Positions 9,558 to 19,177 of a stretch of 64,000 bases of DNA are shown here, in pieces. Source of the stretch: G963701675 sp963701675 (GTDB lineage Bacteria > Planctomycetota > Planctomycetia > Gemmatales > Gemmataceae). Location of the stretch: assembly GCA_963701675.1 (NCBI GenBank), contig OY969623.1:8060001-8124000 (forward strand). The letters are read 5' to 3'. Below the pieces are notes generated by a model that saw nothing but the letters and a program-made list of their open reading frames with translations, was not told where the DNA came from and searched no databases. Within the stretch, counting starts at the first letter, position 1. Each line of letters begins with the position of its first letter. A program made the translations under genes and the position numbers.

Positions 9558-10112
9558 CTAGGAGAATTTGCCTTTCGCACCGGCGGCGCGCTTTTTCTTG
9601 GATGCATTCGCGGCCGCAGTACTTTGCAGTTTCCGGAGGGCCGACTGAACATCTGCAGAAATGCTCTTGCATTCCTGGTGGACCGTCGTCCCTTGCGCGG
9701 CCAAAACCTGCCGGTCTTTTTTCAAGCTCTCAAGCTGTTCCAGCACTTTATCCGGTTCAGGAAAAGGGATATGAGGCTGAATGTGGTGCTTGAAGATTTC
9801 CTCAAGCTTCTTCCTTTCAGGCGTGCCAGTCACCCAGGTTGCGCGATGGATAAACTCTCGGGCCTTGGGCAGCGAATGATGGAGGCGGCTCTTTTCTTTG
9901 TTCCACTCAACGACGTCAGAAGCCAAGGCATGTAGCTTTTCGTCCGCGGTCAAGGTCCTTCTCCATGAGGCTTCGAGTTCGGCGCGAACTGCTTCCATGC
10001 TGAGGCGTAGAGTTTCGATATTCGCTTCTAAGCCCAATATCGTCCTCCAACGGGCTTCGAGGTCTTGCCACTTCTCCGCCGGAATCTCGAGATCTCCATT
10101 TTCTGTGCTCAC
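9558..10112 (-). CDS. Coiled-coil protein of unknown function
   Basis: 184 residues, highly charged and almost wholly helical. It has long stretches with heptad-like spacing (LEANIETLRLSMEAVRAELE, VLEQLESLKKDRQVL) and a Lys/Ala-rich basic tail (NASKKKRAAGAKGK). No signal peptide or membrane segment is present. The basic tail could contact nucleic acid, but that is inference. The overlapping plus-strand frame has no protein-like composition and is rejected. It is divergent from the SLOG-type gene at 10.4 kb. Confidence 0.6.
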   Translation of the reverse strand: MSTENGDLEIPAEKWQDLEARWRTILGLEANIETLRLSMEAVRAELEASWRRTLTADEKLHALASDVVEWNKEKSRLHHSLPKAREFIHRATWVTGTPERKKLEEIFKHHIQPHIPFPEPDKVLEQLESLKKDRQVLAAQGTTVHQECKSISADVQSALRKLQSTAAANASKKKRAAGAKGKFS

Positions 10113-10411
10113 GGTCGCACCTCTTTGCTTCCTAAGTCGTTACTTGTGCGTTTGCGAGGATTGTTTCCGCACAGGAGTCAATGCGGAGAGGACGGGAAAG
10201 TATCCCGTCACTTTTCCCACCGTCTTAGCATATCAACAATTCGAGCCAAATCGCAAAACTCCCAAGGCGCCGCATTTCATCCGCATGTGAACGTTGCGAG
10301 TACTCGTCAGCTTGAATATCTTATCGGGAGTTTTGCTGTATTTCGCTCAACTTCTTGCTCGATGGGCGTTACCTTCCTTCGGGAATGATTGCATTACGAA
10401 AGTCACTCTCA

Positions 10412-12391
10412 ATGCCCAATGACCCAACTACCCCGTTCGGCGGCTTTAGTCACTCCAACGGTTTGCCTGCGATTCCCATTGTTCTCGGCATCGTCGGACA
10501 TCGAAAAATTGACGAGAAGGCGCATGGTGAGATCAAACTGGCCGTGCGCAAAATCATCGAGGATTTCCGGAACGTATACCAACACTCGCCCATCGTGGTG
10601 CTGTCGGAACTTGCAGAAGGCGGCGACCAACTCGCCGCCGAAGCGGCGCTCAGCATTAAAGATCGCGTTTATGTACGCGCGCCCTTGCCGCTTGATCCAG
10701 ACCTTTTCCGTCAAAGTACTTCATTTGACAACGACGAATCGCGAACGAAGCTCGACCGATTGCTGCAGGACCAACGCGTGGAGTGGTTTGTGCCACCGGT
10801 TCCCACCGGAATCATTCCGAGCGGGACAAACGGGCTGAGCATCGCAAGTGATCGCCAAGATCCCGAAATGCAGAAGTTGCGGCGGATTCTCTATGCAAAT
10901 GCCGGCGGTTACATCGTGCGCCATAGTCACTTGTTAATCGCGTTATGGGACGGTAAAGAAGGCGAGAAGCCTTCCGGAACTGGGGATTTCGTGCGGTTTA
11001 AGCTGGAGGGCGTGGCCCCGAAATGGTATCCCTGGACTAACTCCGAGCCATTGGGATTTCGCGGCGACCGTGGCCCCGTCGCCGTCATTCACACTCCGAA
11101 ACCCGGCGTCGACGACAGCATATCCGCCGGCGGCCCGACGTTGTATTTCCCCGATAACAAGGAGCCTTTCAAGAAAGCTGTCTACCATGGTCCCATCGCC
11201 AAGAAGGTTCGATTCAGGAGATTGGGTTGGCGTATCCGCACGTCACTGGGGTTCAGCGCCTCTGATCAGCATGACTCCGAGTTGCAACAGTTACGGGCGA
11301 TATGCCAATCGGTTGACGACTTCAATCATAATATCGGAGCATCACAGACGACCTCGAAGGTGCAAAACGTACTAAACGAAATCGAGTCAAATCTTCCGAA
11401 AAACGTCCCCTTCGAACCAGGGCCTCTTACCTGGCTCAATCGTCTCTGTAGGGTGCGCGCCGCAGCAGGACTTCTTTCGCGCCGATATAAACCGCGCTTG
11501 GATCTGGCGCTGTGGATCGTATTTGTCTTGCTCTTCTTGAGCGCAGTATTCTTCCATCTATACGCCCATCCCTTGGAGCTGAGCTTTGGTTCAGCGGAAG
11601 GTCATCATCCCGAACGTCGTCATGAAAGTTCGTGGTGGGCACTGGCATTATTTGCTCTCTTTCTCGTTGTCACCCTCATCTCGATTGGGTTCGTCTGGTA
11701 CATAAGGCTTGATGAACGTCGCATGGATTACCGGGCTCTCGCGGAGGCGTTGCGCGTGCGCTGGCAATGGGCAGTGGCAGGCATAGGGGATTCGGTTGCG
11801 GATAGCTATCAAGGCCAGTTGCGTGGTGAGATGAGCTGGGCTAGACGAGCCCTTTACCACATATGTCCGCCGCCCCAAGTCTGGGCGGAACAGTTCGACA
11901 AGCACAGTCCAGTTACAAAACTTGAACTTTTGCAGGGGGTGCGGACGGACTGGGTGCTGCAACAGCGGGAACATTACGCTAAAAACCAGAAGCTCGAGCA
12001 CGACGCCGCCGTCCGGCTCCGGCGCGTGGGATTGTTACTGGCACTGCTTGGGTGGGGTTTGATTAGCAGTCTCCTTTTTCATTCCCGTTTTGGCATCGCG
12101 GATCCCAAGTATCCTCCGCATGAGATGTTGATCGGTTCGGGTCTCCTCGTTGTATCTGGCGGACTACTGATCGGATTGCGTGAGCGCCGCGGACATGAAG
12201 ATCTCGCCAAACAATATGAGAGACTGCACGCGGTCTTCGCGAATGGACTCCATGAACTCGACTGTCGTCTTCAGCCGTGTGATATTGTCGGAGCCCAGAA
12301 CGTACTTAGAGCACTGGGTAAGGAAGCCATTGCCGAACACGCACACTGGCTGATTCTGCGGCGTGCAAGACCGCTCGAAATCCATATCTGA
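10412..12391 (+). CDS. SLOG-type sensor with SLATT-like transmembrane region (predicted defence protein)
   Basis: About 659 residues from the ATG at 10412; another ATG lies at 10385. The N-terminal part has the pattern IPIVLGIVGHRKID ... IVVLSELAEGGDQLAAEAAL ... DRVYVRAPLPLDPD, as in SLOG (LOG/DprA-like Rossmann) domains thought to bind nucleotide-derived ligands. The C-terminal half has paired membrane helices near LALWIVFVLLFLSAVFFHLY and WWALALFALFLVVTLISIGF. They are followed by RRMDYRALAEALRVRWQW, typical of the long helix after SLATT two-TM domains. Two more helices lie at about residues 545-600. In the Burroughs/Aravind scheme SLATT domains are predicted pore-forming effectors of nucleotide-signalled immunity. 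It converges on a DISARM-type operon. Confidence 0.65.
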   Translation: MPNDPTTPFGGFSHSNGLPAIPIVLGIVGHRKIDEKAHGEIKLAVRKIIEDFRNVYQHSPIVVLSELAEGGDQLAAEAALSIKDRVYVRAPLPLDPDLFRQSTSFDNDESRTKLDRLLQDQRVEWFVPPVPTGIIPSGTNGLSIASDRQDPEMQKLRRILYANAGGYIVRHSHLLIALWDGKEGEKPSGTGDFVRFKLEGVAPKWYPWTNSEPLGFRGDRGPVAVIHTPKPGVDDSISAGGPTLYFPDNKEPFKKAVYHGPIAKKVRFRRLGWRIRTSLGFSASDQHDSELQQLRAICQSVDDFNHNIGASQTTSKVQNVLNEIESNLPKNVPFEPGPLTWLNRLCRVRAAAGLLSRRYKPRLDLALWIVFVLLFLSAVFFHLYAHPLELSFGSAEGHHPERRHESSWWALALFALFLVVTLISIGFVWYIRLDERRMDYRALAEALRVRWQWAVAGIGDSVADSYQGQLRGEMSWARRALYHICPPPQVWAEQFDKHSPVTKLELLQGVRTDWVLQQREHYAKNQKLEHDAAVRLRRVGLLLALLGWGLISSLLFHSRFGIADPKYPPHEMLIGSGLLVVSGGLLIGLRERRGHEDLAKQYERLHAVFANGLHELDCRLQPCDIVGAQNVLRALGKEAIAEHAHWLILRRARPLEIHI

Positions 12392-12429
12392 CCACGTCGC
12401 AAGGAGCTCAAACAGGAAGCGGGCTCAGC

Positions 12430-13397
12430 CTAGCGACAGGCCGGCATGAATAGTCCATCATTTACCAAGGCGTCGAAATGACGGATCAATTTGAGAGCCA
12501 GTGGCTCTGAGCGGATGAGCAAGCCCACTTCAAGTGCGGACCTTACCTTCGCTTTGCGGCGTTCGTAGCGAAGCTGCTCTAGGTTTTCAACGGCCTCCAA
12601 CGTGTCCCAAATCGAATCAACCGCTTGCTTGATTCGTTCATCTCGATCGGGAAGGGAGATGACGCTTAGAAGTTGTGGAAAATACGCGTTGCTCGCGTTG
12701 CGAATGAGTAATCGGTTCGGTTCACCACATTGTTCTTTTTCAAAGCTGCCGAGCCAGGGGCGATTCCCATTGCAATGGCCCAGAGCCCGATTCTGCAAAA
12801 TGGCGGCTTGACTCATGTTCCGTTCCATCTTGCACTCGCAGCGAACCCAAACTTCGGAGAGATCGCCGCTGGTGCCGCGTTCATCGATCCAAAGCTGGCG
12901 CTTGCAATCGGATGGGCCTCCATGCACAAATGCTTTCCAGTCAATGTCACCGATATGCCCGTTTCGACAAGCGCGTACGAAGCGTACTGGCACAACGGGA
13001 CGACGTTTTTTGTCTCGATCAATGTATTTGCCGCTCGTGAGAGCCGTACGGTTCACAAGCATACGTGATCGAAAGGCCGGTGTTTCACCGCCGGCGGGTT
13101 CCTGAACGATAAACCACTCTGGAAACTGCCAGGCAGCAATCCCGGATTGTGGCGCCGTGGGTCCTGAGGGTCCGGAGGCGGAGCGTAAAGCTTCACGGCG
13201 GGGATGTCGAGTAGTGTGCAAATCTTGTCTGCCAAGCGGGGCTCGACAATCTCGTCACTGACACCGGTCCAATGGTCGAGGCCGGCGACGAGCACGGAGT
13301 GTTGCGGCAAATCCAGCATCGAACCGGGGCCAAATGTGGTGACGACTTGGCTTTGTCGAAGTTCACCGTGCGGCCGTTTCGCTCGGCGCTGATTCAT
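12430..13397 (-). CDS. drmB: DrmB-like DISARM protein, frameshifted and truncated
   Basis: The start overlaps the stop of the helicase gene (ATGA). It begins RPHGELRQSQVVTTFGPGSM, the typical opening of DrmB/DUF1998 proteins. After about 86 codons the frame breaks near 13140; a one-base change continues into IAAWQFPEWFIVQEPAGG and on through a Cys-containing segment (FVRACRNGHIGDIDW, CECKM). The total is about 320 residues, against roughly 600 for a complete DrmB, and the C-terminal DUF1998 part is missing. The gene stops 39 bp from the convergent SLOG-type gene. In DISARM, DrmA and DrmB form the core complex that blocks phage DNA. A protein this short is unlikely to work. Confidence 0.75.
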
Positions 13398-15817
13398 GTC
13401 GCCTCCTCTTCAGGAGGATCGATGGGAATCCCGTCCATTGTCTTGAGCCACAGATTCACACTTGGCTCGACATCACGCAGCGAACGGTTTGCTCGAAATT
13501 TGCGATGATGTCTTGGAAGCGACTTAAGGTCGGGATCAAGAAAGTGATGTAGAAGCGGTTTGGCGCCCCCCGCCTCGTATTGGTTATATTGCAAAGCCGT
13601 GTTCACCTGGCTGAATTCCATGCTGATGCGGCTCCATTCATCGAGCAGATTTTTCACCAGGTCACGGACTCGGTCTCGCATTCGCTCGCATTCTGCGGCG
13701 TCGGTCGCGCCGCAGGCATACGCTCGCTGTGTGAGGGCTTCAATCACTCTCGTTAGCTTGGCTCTTTCGTTGAGAATTTCCTGAGCGACTAAGGGCGGCG
13801 TGAGGGCGCTGTGCCCAAGTCGTGCCAGCGCCACCAAGGTCCCGGCCAACCCCCGGTCGAGCGCACGCGGAGAAAATGGCGTGGCGCTTGTCGCTTCGAC
13901 GCTCCGATAGAAAGTCTGGTGGTAGTAGCCGAATCGTTCATAATGGGAACGGTCACGCGGTTTGTGAACGTTGAGGATGGTAACAACCAACCCGGGACGC
14001 TCATGATCACGTCCCACACGGCTTGTAGCCTGAATGTACTCGGCGGATGTCTTCGGTTGGCCGAACACAACCATGAGACCGAGCCGCACGATGTCTAGTC
14101 CGACGGAGATCATGTTCGTGGCGATGGCCACGTCAACATGGCCCTTCAGGTCGAATGTTTGCGCAAGTCGGCTCTTGGCCTCGGACACCTTATCCGTGCT
14201 GACCCGGCTGGTGAGTTCCGTGACTTCGTATGCGATCGTTCGATTCGCGAAAGTCCCGTCGGTTTCACCAATTCGTTTACGGCTCGCATAATCCCGCAAA
14301 CGACTGCTGACTTCATCTTCGATAACCCGACGAGCGTCACCAAGTTCCCGGAGGCTGTTGAAGTAGCCAAGAAGCGTCATATACGCGTCGGCAGGATTGT
14401 CAGGGTCGTCCTTCTTGCCGTGGGCGAGGTGTGCCTTCTGACAAGCAGCAAGCAATGCAAGGTACGACCGCAACATGACAACCTTCGGACTGCGTCCTTG
14501 GGCCGCAATGCCGACATACAAACGAGCATTGCTGCGAGTCGAGGAGTGCGTCTCGGCAAAGAAAGAATCACGCCGGTTAGGGCCGGGTGGCGGGAAAATA
14601 TCCACTGACGAATGACAGAATAGCGTGCGGATTTGGTTTTCGGCCCGACGAACGGTGGCCGTCGACGCGATAATCTTCGGTCGAATGCGCTTGCCGTCTT
14701 CGCCCTGGATACTTGAGAGTTCATCAATCGCCGTTTCATAGAGGCCCGCCATGGTGCCAAGCGGACCAGAGATCAGGTGTAGCTCGTCTTGAATCACCAA
14801 ATCGGGCGGCAATAGCCGTCCTGCTGAGAGAAGAGTTCCTCGACCGGTCTCGCACGGACCATAGAAACCGTCTCGATCATGTCGATCCACGCGACCAAAG
14901 AACGCGCCGACTTCTCCGGTCCAAGGCATGGCGGCGAACTTGTCGACCGTGGCAATGAGGAAACAAGGCAGACGTCGGTAGATCGGTTCGTCAACCGCAA
15001 GGATCGGCAAAGGTTGGCCGCGGCTGAATTCGCAGTGACGGTTGACGCAGTTGATTCGAAGGTCCGTCGGATTATCGCGATTCGGTTTTAGTTCGAACGA
15101 GTTCGGATTAAACTTGGTCCCGCACCACCGACAGTCCTCAAGTGGAATTGGCGACGCCTTCCGCTCGTTGTTTTTGTAAGCGATGGTCTTTGCCCGAGCG
15201 GTGTTGGAATCTTGGTCACCCTTGCGGCCCATGCGATTAGGCGTCGCTGCCTGGCCCACCCACAGACCGATTTCGAATGGCCACTCGCCGAGTTTTTCCA
15301 CGTCCTTTTGTCGCTCAAGCTCCAATGCGCATAAGAGCGTAGACGCTCGGCCCAGTTGGTCCAGCGTCAGCAGCCGAAGGGTGTAGCGCATGAGCACCGT
15401 AACACCTGCCGACGAGATTCCCGGATTTCGCAGTCGGCGCAGCACGAGGCTGAAGGCCGCCAATCCGAGGTATGCCTCGGTCTTGCCACCGCCGGTCGGA
15501 AAGAAAAGCAAGTCAACGACTTCACGGTCGCCATCGGCGGGATTCGCCATGCCGCGTAGGTTCATCAAGATAAATGCGAGCTGGAACGGACGCCAAGCGG
15601 GCTGAATCGTTGATGGGTCTTTCGTTGCGATCACGCCTTGCCGACGGCGAGCAGCGACCGCCATCGCGCGGTTGGCCACGCGGAACGCCTCTAGACATTG
15701 TGGATCATTAAGCAGGGCGATTCCTTTCTCGATCCGTTTTACCGCCACTTGAGCGCGGGTCAGTAGAAGGTCAGCGGTCTCCTTTCGCTTGGCCGGCTTT
15801 GCGGGCGCCGCGGTCAT
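13394..15817 (-). CDS. drmA: DISARM helicase DrmA
   Basis: 807 residues with an intact frame. Helicase motifs are visible: Walker A in LLFFPTGGGKTEAYLGLAAF, motif II as IQDELHLISGPLG, motif III-like SATVRRAENQI, and the C-terminal lobe with ATNMISVGLDIVRLGLMVVF and QATSRVGRD. A cysteine pair region (CRWCGT ... CVNRHCEF) lies between the lobes, as in the DISARM helicase family. The start is chosen at MTAAPAKPAKRKE. It overlaps drmB at its 3' end and follows a PLD gene by about 100 bp. With DrmB it normally forms the DNA-loading core of DISARM. Because its partners are broken here, the enzyme may be a survivor of a dying operon. Confidence 0.85.
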   Translation of the reverse strand: MTAAPAKPAKRKETADLLLTRAQVAVKRIEKGIALLNDPQCLEAFRVANRAMAVAARRRQGVIATKDPSTIQPAWRPFQLAFILMNLRGMANPADGDREVVDLLFFPTGGGKTEAYLGLAAFSLVLRRLRNPGISSAGVTVLMRYTLRLLTLDQLGRASTLLCALELERQKDVEKLGEWPFEIGLWVGQAATPNRMGRKGDQDSNTARAKTIAYKNNERKASPIPLEDCRWCGTKFNPNSFELKPNRDNPTDLRINCVNRHCEFSRGQPLPILAVDEPIYRRLPCFLIATVDKFAAMPWTGEVGAFFGRVDRHDRDGFYGPCETGRGTLLSAGRLLPPDLVIQDELHLISGPLGTMAGLYETAIDELSSIQGEDGKRIRPKIIASTATVRRAENQIRTLFCHSSVDIFPPPGPNRRDSFFAETHSSTRSNARLYVGIAAQGRSPKVVMLRSYLALLAACQKAHLAHGKKDDPDNPADAYMTLLGYFNSLRELGDARRVIEDEVSSRLRDYASRKRIGETDGTFANRTIAYEVTELTSRVSTDKVSEAKSRLAQTFDLKGHVDVAIATNMISVGLDIVRLGLMVVFGQPKTSAEYIQATSRVGRDHERPGLVVTILNVHKPRDRSHYERFGYYHQTFYRSVEATSATPFSPRALDRGLAGTLVALARLGHSALTPPLVAQEILNERAKLTRVIEALTQRAYACGATDAAECERMRDRVRDLVKNLLDEWSRISMEFSQVNTALQYNQYEAGGAKPLLHHFLDPDLKSLPRHHRKFRANRSLRDVEPSVNLWLKTMDGIPIDPPEEEAT

Positions 15818-15918
15818 GCTACACCTGATCGGTGAGTCGTGCTTTCACGGCGGTCTAATGTAACACGTATTCTAATGACGGCCCGGTTGATCGGCGTCGT
15901 TGCAATGTACACCTGCGA

Positions 15919-17699
15919 TCAAGTGAACCCTTTCATCCTTGCGTACATGTCAACTCGCTTCTGACGTAACTTGCCCGGCTGGTATTTCACCAACCATTCG
16001 TCGGCAGTTTCCTTGAGAAACAGACTGTCGTCCGTTTGCGGCCGGCCGGCTTCGGTCGTGGCTTCGGTAACCGCACGAAAGTAGTAATGGTTAAAAAGCC
16101 GGTTGAATTCGGTGAAGTAAATGTCGGCAACGCGTTGATCGCCCCGAATGATGAGCATGTTTTCGTCGTTGGCATTGGTCGAGGCGTCGCTGAAATTCGC
16201 CGAGCCGGTCACGACGACCGGGTCATCGCCGAGGGGATCCCTTAGGAGAAACTTCGAGTGCACGTAACTCACGTGCCGATTGAACTGAAGCAAACGGGCG
16301 TTTGTCTCCTTGGTCCACTGGGTCCTGAATGAACGAGCCCCACGCTTTGTACACATTATTCCGCGCATTGATCGTAATGAATGTGTCTCGATTGCGAGCG
16401 CTGGGTTCGTCCTTCTTCTCCAGTAGCAAGAAAATGATGTGGTTCTGGCTCGTGTTGTCCTTCAGTTTCTCCTTGAAAGTCTTGTTGACGCCGAAGGCCA
16501 GCGTGATCGACGCAGCCGAATTTGCCGAGTCAACCAGGTCCACGTACAAATCGAGGACCTTGAGTCCAGACCTCGGGCTGAAGACGGGCGTAATCCCTTG
16601 CGGAATGGTGGCTAAAGTCAGGGGAACCTCGCGAATGGCCTCCACGGCGGATCTTAGCTCGGCGTTTTTCCGCCGAACATCGGCCGCGTCGTCGTCCGCG
16701 GCGCCACCCGGATCGCCGCTGAGTAACTTCCAGTATTCCTGAAATTTGCTGGCGACCTCGTTGTTGCGAACCCAGTGGCCCACGTTCGTTTGGCCGTGAA
16801 TACCACCTTCCGATAAATTCGTCGAACCGGTCCAGACTTCGGTTGGGCGTTTCTGAACACCCTTCAACAAGACCATGAACTTGTTGTGTTGAATGTCATT
16901 CCGTTTGGCTTCTCGAAGAATGACCCGGTTTGCCGGGATTCCGACAAGCTTTCGCATTTCCCGGTTATCCTCGCGCGGAAAACTCGGATGGAACGTGCCG
17001 TGTTTGTCCGTGTGTTCGTTTACCTTGCCGTCGAGGATGAGTTTGATGTCCACGCCGCGATCGATCGCTGCTTTGATCTCGTCAGCAATCGGCCGATAGC
17101 GGAATTCGTAGAAGCATCCCAGAAGTCCATCGTTGGGACCGGCCTGGCGGATGAATCTAATCATGGCCTCATCCAGATCACGGCTCAGCCAATCCAGCGC
17201 TTCCTGGGCCTTCGCCGGCGTAGGCTGATCGTCAGGCCGCTTGTTGTCGAACTTACGACTGTATGCCTGACTACTCGCCACGCCTCGATTAAAAAACACA
17301 TCATGTTCCAAACGGCTGAATAACGGCTCAGCGCGGACTTTGATATTGATGGGGTCGGCGCTGTGATCCAGGTTCCGAGGTTCGCCGCGTAGCGGATAGA
17401 AGAAATACTCATATTCTCGCTCCGGCTTAGCGGTAAAATCGTCCCATACAAAACTCTGCACCGGTTGATCGAACGTGCTGACCTGGGTGTTTTTGTCCGG
17501 GTTCGGAATTACGGATCGGAACACCTTGAACCCAAACATGAAGAACTTTTGGTTTTCCGCCGGATCTGATCGCTCCACGGCGAATCCTAAAAGGTGACGC
17601 CGTGCCGCCGCGGTGGCTTGCACCGCGAATGAAATCGTGTTGATGCCGGAAACTGCAAAGATCTGAAAGCCGTCCTTCTTGTCGGATTTGAAACGCATG
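15919..17699 (-). CDS. Phospholipase D-family protein of the DISARM-type operon, one frameshift
   Basis: The preferred start is the ATG at 17699 (MRFKSDKKDGFQIFAVSG) with AAGGTG ahead. A first HxK motif lies in DIQHNKFMVLLKG with EVWTGSTNLSEGG after it. A second lies in VSYVHSKFLLRD with VVVTGSANFSDAS after it, so both halves of a PLD active site are present. The frame breaks near 16320 (a CCC run, around QDPVDQ/QWTKETNARLLQ), between the two halves. PLD proteins (DrmC) accompany DISARM, though this protein, at about 590 residues with two motifs, is longer than usual, so I do not assign the symbol. It is preceded by the MTase remnant with a 12-bp gap and followed by drmA. Confidence 0.72.
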
Positions 17700-17711
17700 T
17701 TGCACCTTTTA

Positions 17712-18735
17712 TCAAGAGTTAGCGCTCGGTTTGTCTTCGAAGCCCATCTCAGTTTGGGAAGAGTTTGACTTCGCGCGGGCATTTCGCTTTTTCTTCGCAG
17801 GCTTGTTCTCATCCGCCACTCCTGCCAGCCGCTCCTGCTCCGCCCGTTGCTTGTTCAACTCCAACAGCCGGGCCAGGACTTCGTCGCGGAAGTCGTCGGG
17901 CCAGCGGTAGCGCCAGGGTTTTTTCTTCTTTCTTGCCTTGCCGGTTTCTTCCTCGTCGTCGTCTTCGTCCTCATAGTCGAGCAGGAAGTCACAGGTCGGC
18001 TTCAGGTCGGTCCAGTGGTAGGCATCGAGGACGGCTCGGTCCATGGCGGCGTGCAGCTCGCGCAGCTTGTGGATGTCCGGCGAGGTCTCGGTGGGGTCGT
18101 GGAAGCGGTTGTACGTCTTGGTCAGCCCCTCGTTATTCTTCACCATCAGTGCGGCGCGGAACTCGTAATACTCCTTGCCGGAGGCTTCGAGGTTCACATC
18201 GGTTTCGAAGTTCTCGGGGAAAGGAAACGGTTCAAGGCAAGTGGAGGGTGTGTATCGAGCGTCATCTTTGAAGGATGATGTAAAAAACTGGGCCCACACC
18301 ACTGTGTATTCTCGATTGAAGAATTGCGAACCCCGAATACGAATCGATGGCCACGACATTGGCTGGGCCGGCAACCACAGTATTTGTCGAGACGAATGCC
18401 GGGGCTTGCCATTTGCCAAGAAAGGGAATGACCATCACTCTTGCCAGGCGACATGTGATCGATCCCATCTCGCCACGTTTCTCAGCAAATTGCCATCAAA
18501 GCCGGCGATACGATTCTCGATTGTCTTTCAAGCGTGCCGATTTTACCTTCGCCTCGACGATCTTCATCAAATCCGGCCATTCCCTAGCCTGCTGCTCAGT
18601 CATGTCACCGAAGTTAATGACATACCGGTGGTGAGCATGCGTTGGGCTATCGTTAAGTTCCTCCCCCCAATGTAAGGGAAGATTCGCTCGGCATTGCGCT
18701 TATCTTTCGCGATCAATTCATGCACCCAAGGCCTG
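17712..18735 (-). pseudogene. C-terminal remnant of a DISARM/BREX-type adenine DNA methyltransferase
   Basis: Read on the minus strand in shifting frames, the segments are WVHELIAKDKRNAERIFPYI, then MTEQQAREWPDLMKIVEAK, then KWQAPAFVSTNTVVAGPANV, then TSSFKDDARYTPSTCLEPFP, then KKPWRYRWPDDFRDEVLARL. These follow the order of the C-terminal target-recognition part of large N6-adenine methyltransferases (PglX/DrmMI type). At least two frameshifts and one TGA (in RRL-stop-WQFAEKR, where Trp is expected) break it. The catalytic N-terminal half, including the NPPY motif, is absent: at about 18735 it gives way to an unrelated plus-strand TPR fragment. Confidence 0.75.
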
Positions 18736-19101
18736 CCGCAGGAGGCTTTGAAGTGGCTCGACCGCAGCATTGCCGACATCGAGACTATCTTTCGTAAAGC
18801 CCAATCTTCCGGAGGGACGTACGGCATGCTTCGGGGCACGTTACACCCCATGTACGTCACCCGCGCCATCGTGCGCGGAGACCTTGGCGATCATCACGAA
18901 GCGGTCGTCGCATGGACTCAGGCAGTCGATTTGGGAGACATGGACGACACGCCGTATCGCCTGTGGTACTGCCACGCCAACCGCGGCTTTGCCCATTGGC
19001 GGCTCGGCGACTATCAACGCGCGGTCGCTGAACTTGCTTTGGCCTTTCGCCTATGTTTGGCTGCCAACGACTTGAAATCGACAATTTCCGGGCGCCTATG
19101 A
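18735..19101 (+). pseudogene. TPR fragment abutting the methyltransferase remnant
   Basis: The plus-strand frame reads EALKWLDRSIADIETIF ... MYVTRAIVRGDLGDHHEAVV ... HANRGFAHWRLGDYQRAVAE, a set of two or three TPR units like the tails of planctomycete kinase-TPR proteins. It has no start of its own: its left edge coincides with the end of recognisable methyltransferase sequence, and it stops at 19101 without a typical end. I read it as the leftover of another gene joined by a deletion or rearrangement. Confidence 0.5.
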
Positions 19102-19177
19102 CACCAACAATCGCAGCGCGACGACGGGCGCGAGCACGACGTCCGGGTGTCGTTGGGCAACACGAAGGGGGTGAGGG

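Noticed and set aside
9417..9935. Plus-strand frame of 172 codons as a complete gene
   Set aside because: Only the first 40 codons resemble TPR; the rest is antisense to a better coiled-coil gene.
18430..18560. In-frame TGA in the methyltransferase remnant as a third selenocysteine
   Set aside because: The TGA is at a Trp position (RRL-W-WQFAEKR in relatives), no Cys is expected, and the region has frameshifts, so it is an ordinary nonsense change.
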